Assembly (NCBI GenBank): GCA_020026395.1
Contig: JAHHQM010000013.1
Location: forward strand, 1 to 42,952
Direction of reading: 5' to 3'
Origin: Alistipes sp.
GTDB taxonomy: Bacteria; Bacteroidota; Bacteroidia; Bacteroidales; Rikenellaceae
Length of the DNA: 42,952 nucleotides
Shown here: piece after piece, positions 1 through 8,201 of the stretch
How the letters are laid out: every line of letters starts with the position of its first letter
Position numbering within the stretch: position 1 is the first letter of the stretch
Notes under the pieces: model-generated
Database searches by the model: none
What the model was told of the DNA's origin: nothing
What the model saw: only the letters and a program-made list of their open reading frames with translations
Translations under genes and position numbers: made by a program

Positions 1-193
1 TGGTAGATAAGAATATCAGACTCGGCTATGCTCCTTTCGCAGATTAGAGGCGATTCCTGCGCTTGGGTGCGGATGTGATGCAACTCACCTATATCTATTA
101 ATCGGGGATGAAAGAGCGCATTTCGGGGTGAGAATTAGGAAAAGGATACCCTTATAAATGTAGGGTGAAATCCGATTTCAATATATATTATAA
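1..193. other. Left-edge sequence, possible tail of a truncated gene
   Basis: On the plus strand one frame is open from the window edge to a TAG at 45-47 and would encode a 14-residue C-terminal tail (VDKNIRLGYAPFAD). A minus-strand frame is also open across the first 60 bases, so even the orientation is uncertain. The rest, to about 190, has no convincing start codon, promoter or structure. I do not recognise a product. Confidence 0.25.
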
Positions 194-227
194 AAAAGGT
201 CGATCCGTGGGGAATCGACCTTTTGTG
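194..227 (-). terminator. Intrinsic terminator of the 193-aa membrane protein gene
   Basis: Perfect 11-bp inverted repeat, AAAAGGTCGAT at 194-204 and ATCGACCTTTT at 214-224, with a 9-nt loop. Read on the minus strand, the stem runs into a T tract formed by the A run at 192-197. It lies 20 nt beyond the stop of the minus-strand membrane protein gene. The T tract on the plus side means it could also work in that direction. Confidence 0.75.
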
Positions 228-246
228 TTTTCGGGAAAATGCTGGT

Positions 247-828
247 TTATTCGGCGGAGCTGTTGCGAATCTCGATCCATCCGTGGTAGGTGTAGTAAAG
301 CGCCAAACCAAACGGGATAAAGCTCAATGCCCAGCCTACAACCGTAAATTTACTCAGGAACAAACCTCCGAGTGCCAGCAGGGAACCGAGCCACAGGCGT
401 TGCGAGCCGTGGACGGCGGGGTCGGGCAGGGTGCTCGACTGGCGCATGGAGTTATAGCCCAAAAGCATGCAGAACAATGCCGTGAAGAAGAAGCAAAATG
501 CAATGATGCCCGAGCCGAAAAGGTTGAAGCCGATGCCGACAAGTCCGATGTAAAGGGAGTAAATCAGGTTGTTGATGGCTTTGTAGTCCTGTTTCTGCTG
601 GATGCTCTTGAAATCATACAGAGCCAAAATGTAAAGCACGCAAACCAATGCCAGCAGAATCATCAGCGGCGTGCGCATAAATTTAATGGGTGTTCGTAGT
701 ACTGAATTCCCGATCAGTCGATGCACCTTGGTCGCAAGCAGCAACAGGTTCAGTGTATAGAACGAGGTCGCCGCATAAAGCAACAAGGTAGAACTTCGCA
801 TCCAAATTTTGTGTCGGTGATTGCCCAT
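247..828 (-). CDS. Small multi-spanning membrane protein of unknown function
   Basis: The 193-residue product is strongly hydrophobic. About six membrane segments can be picked out: near residues 13-32, 53-72, 85-104, 106-125, 143-160 and 163-182. There is a short basic N-terminus and a hydrophilic C-terminal tail. No catalytic motif, Cys cluster or signal peptide is visible, and I cannot assign it to a named family. It is followed by its own terminator and is separated from tdk, which lies upstream on the same strand, by about 200 bp including the tdk terminator. It therefore seems to be transcribed alone. A TATCTTCG sequence on the minus strand (868-875) is a plausible -7 promoter element. 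The call as a real gene rests on the coherent membrane topology and the flanking terminator; the function is unknown. Confidence 0.75.
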   Translation of the reverse strand: MGNHRHKIWMRSSTLLLYAATSFYTLNLLLLATKVHRLIGNSVLRTPIKFMRTPLMILLALVCVLYILALYDFKSIQQKQDYKAINNLIYSLYIGLVGIGFNLFGSGIIAFCFFFTALFCMLLGYNSMRQSSTLPDPAVHGSQRLWLGSLLALGGLFLSKFTVVGWALSFIPFGLALYYTYHGWIEIRNSSAE

Positions 829-970
829 AATGTATAATTATAAAAAACTGTCTTGCAAAACAGCATACGAAGATAGTGCCTAATGTTGAATTACGGTACT
901 TTTTTGTTGTTTATTTTCACGCAAAACCTATTTACACAACGTTTGTGCCGATATTTTTCGTATATCGAAC

Positions 971-1004
971 AAAAAAAGAGTGCCCCGTGAAGGACACTCT
1001 TTTT
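971..1004 (-). terminator. Intrinsic terminator downstream of tdk
   Basis: Inverted repeat AAAAAGAGTG (973-982) and CACTCTTTTT (995-1004), loop of 12 nt, ending on the minus strand in a seven-base T tract (complement of 971-977). It sits about 20 nt past the tdk stop codon. Confidence 0.75.
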
Positions 1005-1025
1005 ATTTTTCGGTCGTCCGAGCGG

Positions 1026-1604
1026 TTATTGTCCGAGTTCCTTCTTGCGCAGTTCGTTGAAACAATGACGGCAGATCGGTTCGTAGCTGTCCTGTGCACC
1101 GAGCATCACCTGCTTCTCGTCGGCGATCAGACGGTGCGAGTGGTGTGCGATGTTGCCGCACCGTACGCAGATGGCGTGTACCTTGGTGACGTATTCGGCG
1201 GTGGCCATCAGGGCAGGCATCGGGCCGAAGGGTTTTCCCGTGTAGTCCATGTCCAGACCTGCCACAATCACACGGATGCCGTTATCGGCCAGATGCTTGC
1301 AGACATCGACAATCCCCTCGTCGAAAAATTGGGCTTCGTCGATGCCGACCACATCGACATCGGACGACATGAGCAGGATGTTCTGCGAATTTTCGACGGG
1401 TGTGGAACGGATGGCGTTGGCATCGTGCGAAACGACATTCTCTTCCGAGTAACGGACATCAATCCGCGGTTTGAAGATTTCGACATTGAGGTGGGCGAAT
1501 TGCGCACGTTTCAGGCGGCGGATCAGCTCCTCGGTCTTACCCGAGAACATCGATCCGCAGATCACTTCGATCCACCCTTTTTTGCTGGCATTCTCTAAAA
1601 ACAT
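1026..1604 (-). CDS. tdk: Thymidine kinase
   Basis: Type II thymidine kinase (EC 2.7.1.21), which phosphorylates thymidine to dTMP with ATP in the cytosolic salvage pathway. The 192-residue length is normal for the family. The P-loop GSMFSGKT lies at residues 17-24, the catalytic glutamate is E90 in the DEAQFF motif, and the structural zinc site is seen as C146-x2-C149 and C178-x2-C181. It is 76 bp downstream of murA on the same strand with no terminator between them, so it may be cotranscribed with murA. A GC-rich hairpin in the gap (arms 1638-1643 and 1655-1660) lacks a T tract. The start at 1604 places the P-loop at the usual distance from the N-terminus. The assignment is secure. Confidence 0.96.
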   Translation of the reverse strand: MFLENASKKGWIEVICGSMFSGKTEELIRRLKRAQFAHLNVEIFKPRIDVRYSEENVVSHDANAIRSTPVENSQNILLMSSDVDVVGIDEAQFFDEGIVDVCKHLADNGIRVIVAGLDMDYTGKPFGPMPALMATAEYVTKVHAICVRCGNIAHHSHRLIADEKQVMLGAQDSYEPICRHCFNELRKKELGQ

Positions 1605-1680
1605 GGTGTTCTATATGGGTTGTGGGGGCTTCCATAAGGGAGGAGAAAAATAGCCCTCCCCCTTTATAGAAGGTCTTGTT

Positions 1681-3009
1681 TTATCTTTTTAAGGCACATT
1701 CGTCGATACGCTCGATGTGTGCGCCGAGTGCATTCAGACGGCCGTCGATGTTGTTGTAACCGCGGTCGATCTGATCGATATTCTGGATGATGGAGGTACC
1801 CTCGGCCGACATGGCGGCGATGAGCAGGGCGACACCGGCACGAATATCGGGCGAAGTCATCTTCGTGGCACGCAAACGGATGCGGTGGTCGTGACCGATG
1901 ACCGTGGCACGGTGGGGATCGCACAGGATCACCTGCGCACCCATATCGATCAGCTTATCGACGAAGAACAGACGACTCTCGAACATCTTCTGGTGGATCA
2001 GCACGGCACCTTCGGCCTGGGTGGCCACGACCAGAAGAATCGACAACAGGTCGGGCGTCAGTCCCGGCCACGGCGCGTCGGCAATGGTCATGATCGAACC
2101 GTCCATGAAGGTTTCGATCGAGTAGTGATCCTGCTGCGGGATGTAAATATCGTCACCGCGCTGCTCGAAATGAATACCCATGCGGGCGAACTGCTGCGGG
2201 ATGATGCCGAGGTTTTCGAACGAGACGTTGCGGATGGTCAGCTCGGACTGGTTCATGGCGGCCATGCCGATGAACGAGCCGATCTCGATCATGTCGGGGA
2301 GCATCGTGTGGGTCGTTCCGCCCAGCGAATCGACGCCCTCGATGGTCAAAAGGTTCGAAGCAATGCCCGTGATGCGTGCACCCATGCGGTTGAGCATCTT
2401 GCACAACTGTTGCAGGTAGGGTTCGCAGGCGGCATTATATATAGTGGTAGTACCCTTGGCCAGGACGGCGGCCATGACGATGTTGGCCGTACCCGTTACG
2501 GAGGCCTCGTCCAAAAGCATGTAGGAGCCTTTGAGGCCGTTTTTCGCCTTGATCGTGAATACCGTGTCGCCGTCCTCGTAGTCGAGTTCGGCGCCTAATT
2601 TACGCAGGCCGATGAAGTGGGTGTCCAAACGGCGGCGTCCGATCTTGTCTCCGCCGGGTTTGGGGATGAAGCCGATGCCGAAACGCGTCAGCATCGGGCC
2701 GATGAGCATGACCGATCCGCGCAGGCGGGTGCAACGCTCGCGGTAATCGTCCGAACGCAGGTAATCGAAGTCGATGTCGCGTGCGGCGAACGTGTAGGTA
2801 TCGTCGGAAAGTTGTTCGACCTCGACACCCATTTTTCGGAGCAGTTCGATGAGTTGGAGCACATCGAGGATGCGGGGAATATTGCGGACGGTGACTTTTT
2901 CGGGAGTAAGCAGCGTGGCGCAGATGATCTGCAACGCTTCGTTTTTGGCTCCCTGGGGAGTGATTTCTCCGTGGAGGCGGTGACCTCCTTCAACTTTGAA
3001 GATAGCCAT
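1681..3009 (-). CDS. murA: UDP-N-acetylglucosamine 1-carboxyvinyltransferase, Asp-type active site
   Basis: Transfers enolpyruvate from phosphoenolpyruvate to UDP-GlcNAc, the first committed step of peptidoglycan synthesis, in the cytosol (EC 2.5.1.7). The 442-residue length is typical or slightly long. The substrate-binding K22-N23 pair (GAKNEA) is present, and the catalytic loop reads PGGDKIGRR, putting D121 where E. coli has Cys115. In characterised enzymes a Cys-to-Asp change at this position keeps activity but blocks covalent inactivation by fosfomycin, so intrinsic fosfomycin resistance of this target is expected. It starts a minus-strand transcription unit with tdk behind it and is divergent from rpmH. 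A -7 element is visible 41-48 nt upstream of the start codon. Confidence 0.96.
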   Translation of the reverse strand: MAIFKVEGGHRLHGEITPQGAKNEALQIICATLLTPEKVTVRNIPRILDVLQLIELLRKMGVEVEQLSDDTYTFAARDIDFDYLRSDDYRERCTRLRGSVMLIGPMLTRFGIGFIPKPGGDKIGRRRLDTHFIGLRKLGAELDYEDGDTVFTIKAKNGLKGSYMLLDEASVTGTANIVMAAVLAKGTTTIYNAACEPYLQQLCKMLNRMGARITGIASNLLTIEGVDSLGGTTHTMLPDMIEIGSFIGMAAMNQSELTIRNVSFENLGIIPQQFARMGIHFEQRGDDIYIPQQDHYSIETFMDGSIMTIADAPWPGLTPDLLSILLVVATQAEGAVLIHQKMFESRLFFVDKLIDMGAQVILCDPHRATVIGHDHRIRLRATKMTSPDIRAGVALLIAAMSAEGTSIIQNIDQIDRGYNNIDGRLNALGAHIERIDECALKR

Positions 3010-3049
3010 TGTCTGTGAAATTTGGGGTGAAAAGTCATTCGACTGTTTA

Positions 3050-3057
3050 CAAAGTTA
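3050..3057 (-). promoter_or_regulatory. Putative murA promoter -7 element
   Basis: Minus-strand TAACTTTG matches the Bacteroidota TAnnTTTG -7 consensus, 41-48 nt upstream of the murA start. I see no good TTTG -33 box at the usual spacing. Confidence 0.5.
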
Positions 3058-3109
3058 GCAAGATTTCCCTCTTTTCCCGCTCTTTATGTACTTTTTTTTG
3101 TGAAAAATT

Positions 3110-3139
3110 TTTGCGGATGACTTTTTTGTTGTACTTTTG
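3110..3139 (+). promoter_or_regulatory. rpmH promoter
   Basis: TTTG at 3110-3113, an 18-nt spacer, then TACTTTTG at 3132-3139, matching the Bacteroidota primary sigma-factor promoter. It lies about 40 nt before the rpmH start codon and is divergent from the murA promoter. Confidence 0.75.
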
Positions 3140-3180
3140 CAATCCGTAAAAATGTATAAAACAAATAAAACTATACAGCT

Positions 3181-3348
3181 ATGGCAATGAAAAGAACTTA
3201 CCAGCCCTCGCGCCGAAAGAGAATCAACAAGCATGGTTTCCGTCAGCGCATGTCTACGGCAGAAGGCCGTAAGGTGTTGGCTGCACGTCGTGCAAAAGGT
3301 CGCAAAAAGTTGACCGTTTCGTGTGAGTCTACCTTTAAGTACGCTTAA
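3181..3348 (+). CDS. rpmH: 50S ribosomal protein bL34
   Basis: The 55-residue, very basic product carries the bL34 signature: KRTYQPS near the N-terminus, then RKRINKHGF and the RRAKGRKKLT segment. It is a structural protein of the large ribosomal subunit. An ATG at 3187 would give the more usual MKRT start, so the true N-terminus may be two residues shorter. The C-terminal tail after KKLTVS is short. It has its own promoter and terminator, so it is monocistronic here. The common rpmH-rnpA and dnaA neighbours are absent; upstream lies murA in the opposite orientation. Confidence 0.97.
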   Translation: MAMKRTYQPSRRKRINKHGFRQRMSTAEGRKVLAARRAKGRKKLTVSCESTFKYA

Positions 3349-3422
3349 TTAGACCCCGTCCGAAATTAAAGAATACAGTCGATCTCCGAGTGAGGTCGGC
3401 TTTGTTCGTATGTACTTGCACC

Positions 3423-3460
3423 AAACGACATCGGATCTCGGGATCCGATGTCGTTTTTTA
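3423..3460 (+). terminator. Strong intrinsic terminator after rpmH
   Basis: Perfect 15-bp stem (3423-3437 with 3442-3456), four-base loop TCGG, followed by a T tract ending at 3459. It lies 74 nt past the rpmH stop. Confidence 0.9.
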
Positions 3461-3526
3461 TCTCCGGTAGAGGCGTGTTGTGTAAAAAGCAGGGGCGCAG
3501 GTTTCGCTTTTTGAGAAAAAATATTG

Positions 3527-3534
3527 TATCTTTG
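3527..3534 (+). promoter_or_regulatory. Putative promoter of the cdd operon
   Basis: TATCTTTG matches the TAnnTTTG -7 element and lies 33 nt before the chosen cdd start codon at 3568. No clear -33 TTTG is present at the standard distance. Confidence 0.6.
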
Positions 3535-3567
3535 TGGTTCACCCCTTATAAATAGGTGTTTGGAATC

Positions 3568-4023
3568 ATGAAAAAGGAATTACAACTCAGTTACACCCGC
3601 TTCTCTTCTTTAAAGGAGATCACGGCGGATGATCTCGAAGTGGTGAAAGCGGCGCAGGAGGCCACCCGAAAGGCCCATGCTCCCTATTCGCATTTCCATG
3701 TGGGTGCCGCGGCACGTCTGAAGAGCGGTAAGATTCTATCCGCCAGCAACTTCGAAAGCGAAGTCTATCCCGCAGGCCTGTGTGCCGAGCGGTCGTTGCT
3801 TTTCTTTTTGGAGTCGAACCATGCCGACGATCCGATCGTGGCATTTGCCATTGCGTCGAATCCCGACGAGCGCGAGTGCTATCCCTGCGGACAATGCCGT
3901 CAGGTGCTTGTCGATGTGCAGCGCCGCCAGAAAACCCCGTTCCGCATCTACATGACCGGACGCGATTCGGCCACCATGGTCGATTCGGCGGAGATTCTGC
4001 TCCCCTTTACCTTCATTTTGTAA
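3568..4023 (+). CDS. cdd: Cytidine deaminase
   Basis: Zinc-dependent hydrolytic deamination of cytidine and deoxycytidine to uridine and deoxyuridine (EC 3.5.4.5), pyrimidine salvage, cytosolic. The product is 151 residues from the ATG at 3568. The frame also allows a GTG at 3556, but the ATG start better fits the family and leaves room for the promoter. The zinc and catalytic motif is C72-A-E74, and the other two ligands are C107 and C110 in PCGQC. Tyr/His residues of the substrate pocket (PYSHFHVGAA) are also visible. It is the first gene of a plus-strand run; the pseudouridine synthase begins 10 nt after its stop. Confidence 0.95.
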   Translation: MKKELQLSYTRFSSLKEITADDLEVVKAAQEATRKAHAPYSHFHVGAAARLKSGKILSASNFESEVYPAGLCAERSLLFFLESNHADDPIVAFAIASNPDERECYPCGQCRQVLVDVQRRQKTPFRIYMTGRDSATMVDSAEILLPFTFIL

Positions 4024-4033
4024 TTTCACACGG

Positions 4034-4723
4034 ATGTTTCAACCCGAAGACATACTCTACGAAGACAACCACCTGCTCGTCGTGAACAAACACGCGGGTG
4101 ATCTGGTGCAACCCGATCCGTCGGGAGAGGCGGCCCTGGAAGACGAGATCAAGGCCTACATCAAGGTGCGCGACCAGAAGCCGGGCGCTGTATTCCTGGG
4201 TGTCGTGCACCGCATTGACCGCCCGGTGAGCGGTGCGGTGCTGTTTGCCAAGACCTCGAAGGCGCTGGTGCGTCTGAACGAGATGATCCGCGAAGGACGG
4301 ATCCACAAAGTTTATTGGGCACTGACCGAATCGGCTCCCGAAAAGGAGGAGGGCGAGTTGGTGCATTACATTTGGCGTGATGCGCGTGCCAACCGTTCGC
4401 GTGCGTACGATGCGCCGAAGGGCGATGCCAAACTGGCACGCCTGCGCTACCACATTGCGGGGGCAAGCAGCCGCTATACGCTGCTCGAGATCGAACTGCT
4501 CACGGGTCGTCATCATCAGATCCGCGCCCAGCTCTCGAAAATCGGCTGTCCGATCCGCGGCGATCTGAAATACGGCGCCCGCCGTTCGAATCCCGACGGA
4601 GGCATCTCGCTGCATTCGCGTTGCGTGTCGTTCGAGCATCCCGTCCGCAAAGAACCCGTTACGGTGACCGCCCCCGTACCCAAGGGCGACAACCTGTGGG
4701 CTTGTTTCGAAAATTTCAAATAA
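4034..4723 (+). CDS. RluA-family pseudouridine synthase
   Basis: Isomerises uridine to pseudouridine in rRNA or tRNA. The catalytic aspartate is D62 in HRIDRPVSG, and the later RHHQIRAQL and GDLKYG segments complete the RluA fold. At 229 residues it is a short form without an N-terminal S4 RNA-binding domain, like RluA, TruC or RluE-sized members, so the exact RNA target cannot be told from the sequence. It lies 10 nt after cdd and 9 nt before dtd, and is almost certainly cotranscribed with both. Confidence 0.92.
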   Translation: MFQPEDILYEDNHLLVVNKHAGDLVQPDPSGEAALEDEIKAYIKVRDQKPGAVFLGVVHRIDRPVSGAVLFAKTSKALVRLNEMIREGRIHKVYWALTESAPEKEEGELVHYIWRDARANRSRAYDAPKGDAKLARLRYHIAGASSRYTLLEIELLTGRHHQIRAQLSKIGCPIRGDLKYGARRSNPDGGISLHSRCVSFEHPVRKEPVTVTAPVPKGDNLWACFENFK

Positions 4724-4732
4724 TTTCCCGAT

Positions 4733-5185
4733 ATGCGTCTTTTGATTCAGCGTGTAAAACACGCTTCGGTAACCATTGACGGCGAGCTGCACGCCCAAAT
4801 CGGCCACGGCCTTCTGGCGCTGGTCGGCGTGTGTGCGGAGGACGGCGCGGAAGATATTGATTATCTGGCCGCCAAGTTGTGCAAACTGCGTGTCTTCGAC
4901 GACGCGGAGGGTGTGATGAACCTCGACGTGCAACAGGTCGGCGGTGAGATTATGGCCGTGAGTCAGTTCACGCTGATGGCCTCGACACGAAAGGGCAACC
5001 GCCCCTCTTACATCAAGGCCGCTCCCGAACCCGTCTCGAAACCTTTGTACGAGGCTTTTTGCCGGAAGGTGGCGGAGCTTTCGGGGCGTGAGGTCAAGAT
5101 GGGTGTTTTCGGTGCGGACATGAAGGTCGAACTGCTGAACGACGGCCCCGTAACCATCTGGATGGACTCCAAAAACAAGGAATAA
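4733..5185 (+). CDS. dtd: D-aminoacyl-tRNA deacylase
   Basis: Hydrolyses the ester bond of D-aminoacyl-tRNA (and Gly-tRNA mischarged on tRNA-Ala), recycling tRNA and keeping D-amino acids out of proteins; cytosolic homodimer. The 150-residue length and both family motifs are present: SQFTL at residues 77-81 and NDGPVT with the cis Gly-Pro pair at 138-139. The start MRLLIQRV is the canonical N-terminus. It is the third gene of the cdd run, with the nuclease lipoprotein starting 24 nt downstream. Confidence 0.96.
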   Translation: MRLLIQRVKHASVTIDGELHAQIGHGLLALVGVCAEDGAEDIDYLAAKLCKLRVFDDAEGVMNLDVQQVGGEIMAVSQFTLMASTRKGNRPSYIKAAPEPVSKPLYEAFCRKVAELSGREVKMGVFGADMKVELLNDGPVTIWMDSKNKE

Positions 5186-5209
5186 ACAAAACATCAAACA
5201 TACAAGAAC

Positions 5210-8188
5210 ATGAAAAGATTTATCCTTTTGACACTTGCGGTTTTTGCCGTGACGTTCACTTCGTGTAGCGATGACGAGACCACGTCGTACAACGGCTGGT
5301 TCGAGACGGCACGTGTGGAGCATGTCAGCGCAACCTCCGCAAAGGTCGTTTGCAACACCTCCTACGATGCGGGTGTGCTGGCGACTGCCGAAGCCGGTTT
5401 TTACTTTACGGCCGAGAACGGCGACGAGCTGCTCAAGACCGACGGCTGCCAAATTGAGGGTCAGGCCATTTCGGCTTATCTGAAAGGCCTTACGCCCAAC
5501 ACCACCTACCGCGTATTCCCGTTTGTCGTGCTGAACGGCACCCAGATGAACGGCGTGGATTTCACGCTGACCACTGCGGCCGAGGGTGTGGATCCCGTGC
5601 TGACGATCACCTCGGGCGAGAAGATCGCCGTTCCGTTTGAGGGTGGCGAATTCGAGGTGGCCTACACGCTGGAGAACCCCGTGGAGGGTGTCTCGATCGA
5701 GGCCGAGTCGGAGGCCGATTGGATCTCGGGCTTCAAGGTCGAGGACGGCAGGATCCTCTTTTCGGTGGCCGAAAACAAAGCCGTGCTCCGTTCGGCACAG
5801 ATTGCCCTGAAGTACGATTGGTTCGAGCCCCAGATGGTCGAGGTCGAGCAGCAGGGTTCGCCCATCGACGTCGATCCTTCGGAGAACCCCGTTTATGCGA
5901 ACAACTTCGATAAAGCGCCTGCCGTAAAGGTGACGACGGGTTGGCCTTATCTGGACGAGACGGACTCCTGGAAGAACCACACGGGTTCGGGTTCGGGCAA
6001 CGTATCGTATGAGTTCTCGGGCATGTCGGTGCGCCAGTCGGAGACTTTGAGCGCAGGTTATGCCGGTGCTTCGGGTCAGAACAAACTCTTCTTCGGCAAG
6101 ACGCCCGCCGAATTCTCTGTGAAGGACATTACGATTGCCGCAAGCAAGAACCTGCGCCTGACGTTCGGCGTAAACTATAACAATTTGAATTCGGGTGTAT
6201 ACGAATTCCCCGAAGACAAATTCATCCTGACGATGGGTAACGGCTTGGGTTGGTCGGGTGCTGTCGCTTACCGGAAACTCGGCGGCGATGACGACGTGGA
6301 TCCTTACTGGGTACGTTACGTGGTTGATTTCACCCTGCCGAACAACGTGTCGAACCTGACGCTGAAGTTCGAGGCGAAGGAGGCACTGGTATTCTCGCTG
6401 GATGACCTCATTCTGGAGGAGGGCGAGGGCGGTATGCTCATCTCGTTTGACGGTGAAGCACCCCAGCCCGATCCCGAACCCCAGCCCGAGGGTACGACCA
6501 TCGCAAGCGTGATCGCAGGCGGTGCCAACCAGACGGTCGAGGTGTCGGGTCAGGTCGTAGCCAAGCACGAGCGCGGCTTCCTGATGCAGGACGCTACGGG
6601 CATCCTCTACATCTATGAGGTGACCGACGCCAAGATCGGTGATCATGTGAAGGTTTCGGGCATTACGTCCGAGTACGGCAAGATGATCCAGCTGGGTAAG
6701 GGTACTTCGATCGAGAAGACGAAGGACGGCGAATTTACGCAGCCCGTTCCCACGGCATGGAATGCTTCGATGATCGATGCTTACTGCCAGGGTGAAGCTC
6801 CGCTGTCGATCAACTACATCAAATATACGGGTGTACTGACTATGCAGGAGAACTCGAAACATCCGGGTTCGTATTACTATAATGTGAAGGTCGACGGTGC
6901 CACCGTAACGGGCAGCATCGTGAACCCGCTGGAGGGTATGGTCAATCCCGCCTGGAACAACAAGACCATCACGGTTACGGGTTACACCGTAGGCGTTTCG
7001 GGTCGTGACAGCCAGTTCTTCAACGTCATGGCGACGAAGGTCGAGGAGGGTAACGGTAGCGATAAGCCCGATCCCCAACCCGAACCCTCGGCCGAACCCA
7101 AGTTCGGCACGCCCCGTTTCGAGAACGTGACCGAGACTTCGGTCGAGCTCTCGTGCGCCGTAGAGTTTGCATCGTTGGATGCGTCGAAGGTGTACTTTAT
7201 GCTGCGCCAGCCCGACGGAACGTCGAAGCGCGAGGTGAAGGCTCTGGCAGAGGGTAACCTCTACAAGGCACAGGTCGGCGGTCTGATTCCCGCGACGGTT
7301 TACGAATTCGAGCTGTGTGTCGAGTTCGAGGGCAAGACCTTCAAGAGCGGCATCGGCAAGTTCACCACCAAGAAACAGGAGGGTGGCGAAGTTCCGGGTG
7401 TCGATTCCAACACCAAATACAAAGGTTGGGCAGAGCTTCCCAACGAGGATCTCTCGAAGAAGAACAACGAGTATTACTACGCTTACCACCTCTGCCCCGA
7501 TATCTATGCGGGCGGCAACAAGGCGCGTAACTTCACGACCTGCTACTCGAAGTCGAAGATCTGCCCCGTATGGGTTGCAGCACCGCTTCACGTGAGCTAT
7601 GCAGGCGGCGGTCGTCACGATGCCTACAAGCCCGACCCCGATATCCCCTGTAAGCAGAACGGCAAGTGGTCGGGTTATACGCGCGGTCACATGCTGGGGT
7701 CGGCCGAGCGTAACCGCACGGTAGCCACCAACCACCAGGTGTTCTACTTCTCGAACATCGCACCCCAGTTGCAGACCTACTTCAACACGGGTGGCGGTCA
7801 GTGGAATACGGCCGAGGATTGGGTTGATCTTCAGTGGAGAAACTCGAACGATACGTGCTATCAGGTCGTAGGTTGCTACTGGGAGAACCACGGCAAGGTC
7901 GTAAGCGGCACGGAGATCCCGTCGCACTACTACACCGTGCTTCTGAAGGCCAAGAAGGGCGTGAAGAAATGGGTCGGCGATTGTACGGCCGACGAGTTGC
8001 AGACGATCTGCATCTGGATCCGTCACAAGACCTACTCGAAGGGTGAGGTGGTTCGTCCGAGCAACTTCGAGTCAAAGGGTATGTTCAAGACGGTTGAGGA
8101 AGTGGAGCGCCTGACGGGTCACAAGTTCTTCACCAACGTGCCCAACGCACCGAAGAAGTCGTTCAACACGCGTGACTGGAACTTCTAA
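5210..8188 (+). CDS. Multidomain surface lipoprotein with DNA/RNA non-specific endonuclease domain
   Basis: The 992-residue product begins with a lipoprotein signal peptide (lipobox ending FTSC, Cys19) followed by SDDE, a pattern that in Bacteroidota directs lipoproteins to the cell surface. By eye the domains are: a fibronectin-like beta domain (about 28-125), a BACON-like domain (about 128-220), a jelly-roll-like domain (about 235-405), a P/E linker, an OB-fold-like domain (about 430-640), a second P/E linker and FN3-like domain (about 650-745), and a C-terminal NUC1 beta-beta-alpha-metal nuclease (about 760-985). The nuclease shows YTRGH with the general-base H827 and the metal-binding Asn in FYFSNIAPQ (N849). 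The usual DRGH Asp is Thr, a change I believe is tolerated in this family. Its likely role is degradation of extracellular nucleic acid, for nutrition or defence; that is inference. The start lies 24 nt after dtd. Confidence 0.88.
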   Translation: MKRFILLTLAVFAVTFTSCSDDETTSYNGWFETARVEHVSATSAKVVCNTSYDAGVLATAEAGFYFTAENGDELLKTDGCQIEGQAISAYLKGLTPNTTYRVFPFVVLNGTQMNGVDFTLTTAAEGVDPVLTITSGEKIAVPFEGGEFEVAYTLENPVEGVSIEAESEADWISGFKVEDGRILFSVAENKAVLRSAQIALKYDWFEPQMVEVEQQGSPIDVDPSENPVYANNFDKAPAVKVTTGWPYLDETDSWKNHTGSGSGNVSYEFSGMSVRQSETLSAGYAGASGQNKLFFGKTPAEFSVKDITIAASKNLRLTFGVNYNNLNSGVYEFPEDKFILTMGNGLGWSGAVAYRKLGGDDDVDPYWVRYVVDFTLPNNVSNLTLKFEAKEALVFSLDDLILEEGEGGMLISFDGEAPQPDPEPQPEGTTIASVIAGGANQTVEVSGQVVAKHERGFLMQDATGILYIYEVTDAKIGDHVKVSGITSEYGKMIQLGKGTSIEKTKDGEFTQPVPTAWNASMIDAYCQGEAPLSINYIKYTGVLTMQENSKHPGSYYYNVKVDGATVTGSIVNPLEGMVNPAWNNKTITVTGYTVGVSGRDSQFFNVMATKVEEGNGSDKPDPQPEPSAEPKFGTPRFENVTETSVELSCAVEFASLDASKVYFMLRQPDGTSKREVKALAEGNLYKAQVGGLIPATVYEFELCVEFEGKTFKSGIGKFTTKKQEGGEVPGVDSNTKYKGWAELPNEDLSKKNNEYYYAYHLCPDIYAGGNKARNFTTCYSKSKICPVWVAAPLHVSYAGGGRHDAYKPDPDIPCKQNGKWSGYTRGHMLGSAERNRTVATNHQVFYFSNIAPQLQTYFNTGGGQWNTAEDWVDLQWRNSNDTCYQVVGCYWENHGKVVSGTEIPSHYYTVLLKAKKGVKKWVGDCTADELQTICIWIRHKTYSKGEVVRPSNFESKGMFKTVEEVERLTGHKFFTNVPNAPKKSFNTRDWNF

Positions 8189-8201
8189 TAAAGATTGCGC
8201 T

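Noticed and set aside
1638..1660. GC-rich hairpin between murA and tdk as a terminator
   Set aside because: The stem is six base pairs with a long loop and no T tract follows on the minus strand.
4013..8026. Minus-strand open frame of 1337 codons opposite the nuclease gene
   Set aside because: It is the antisense of a GC-rich gene with clear domains; its product has no recognisable motif and is rich in His, Arg and Leu, as antisense frames here are.
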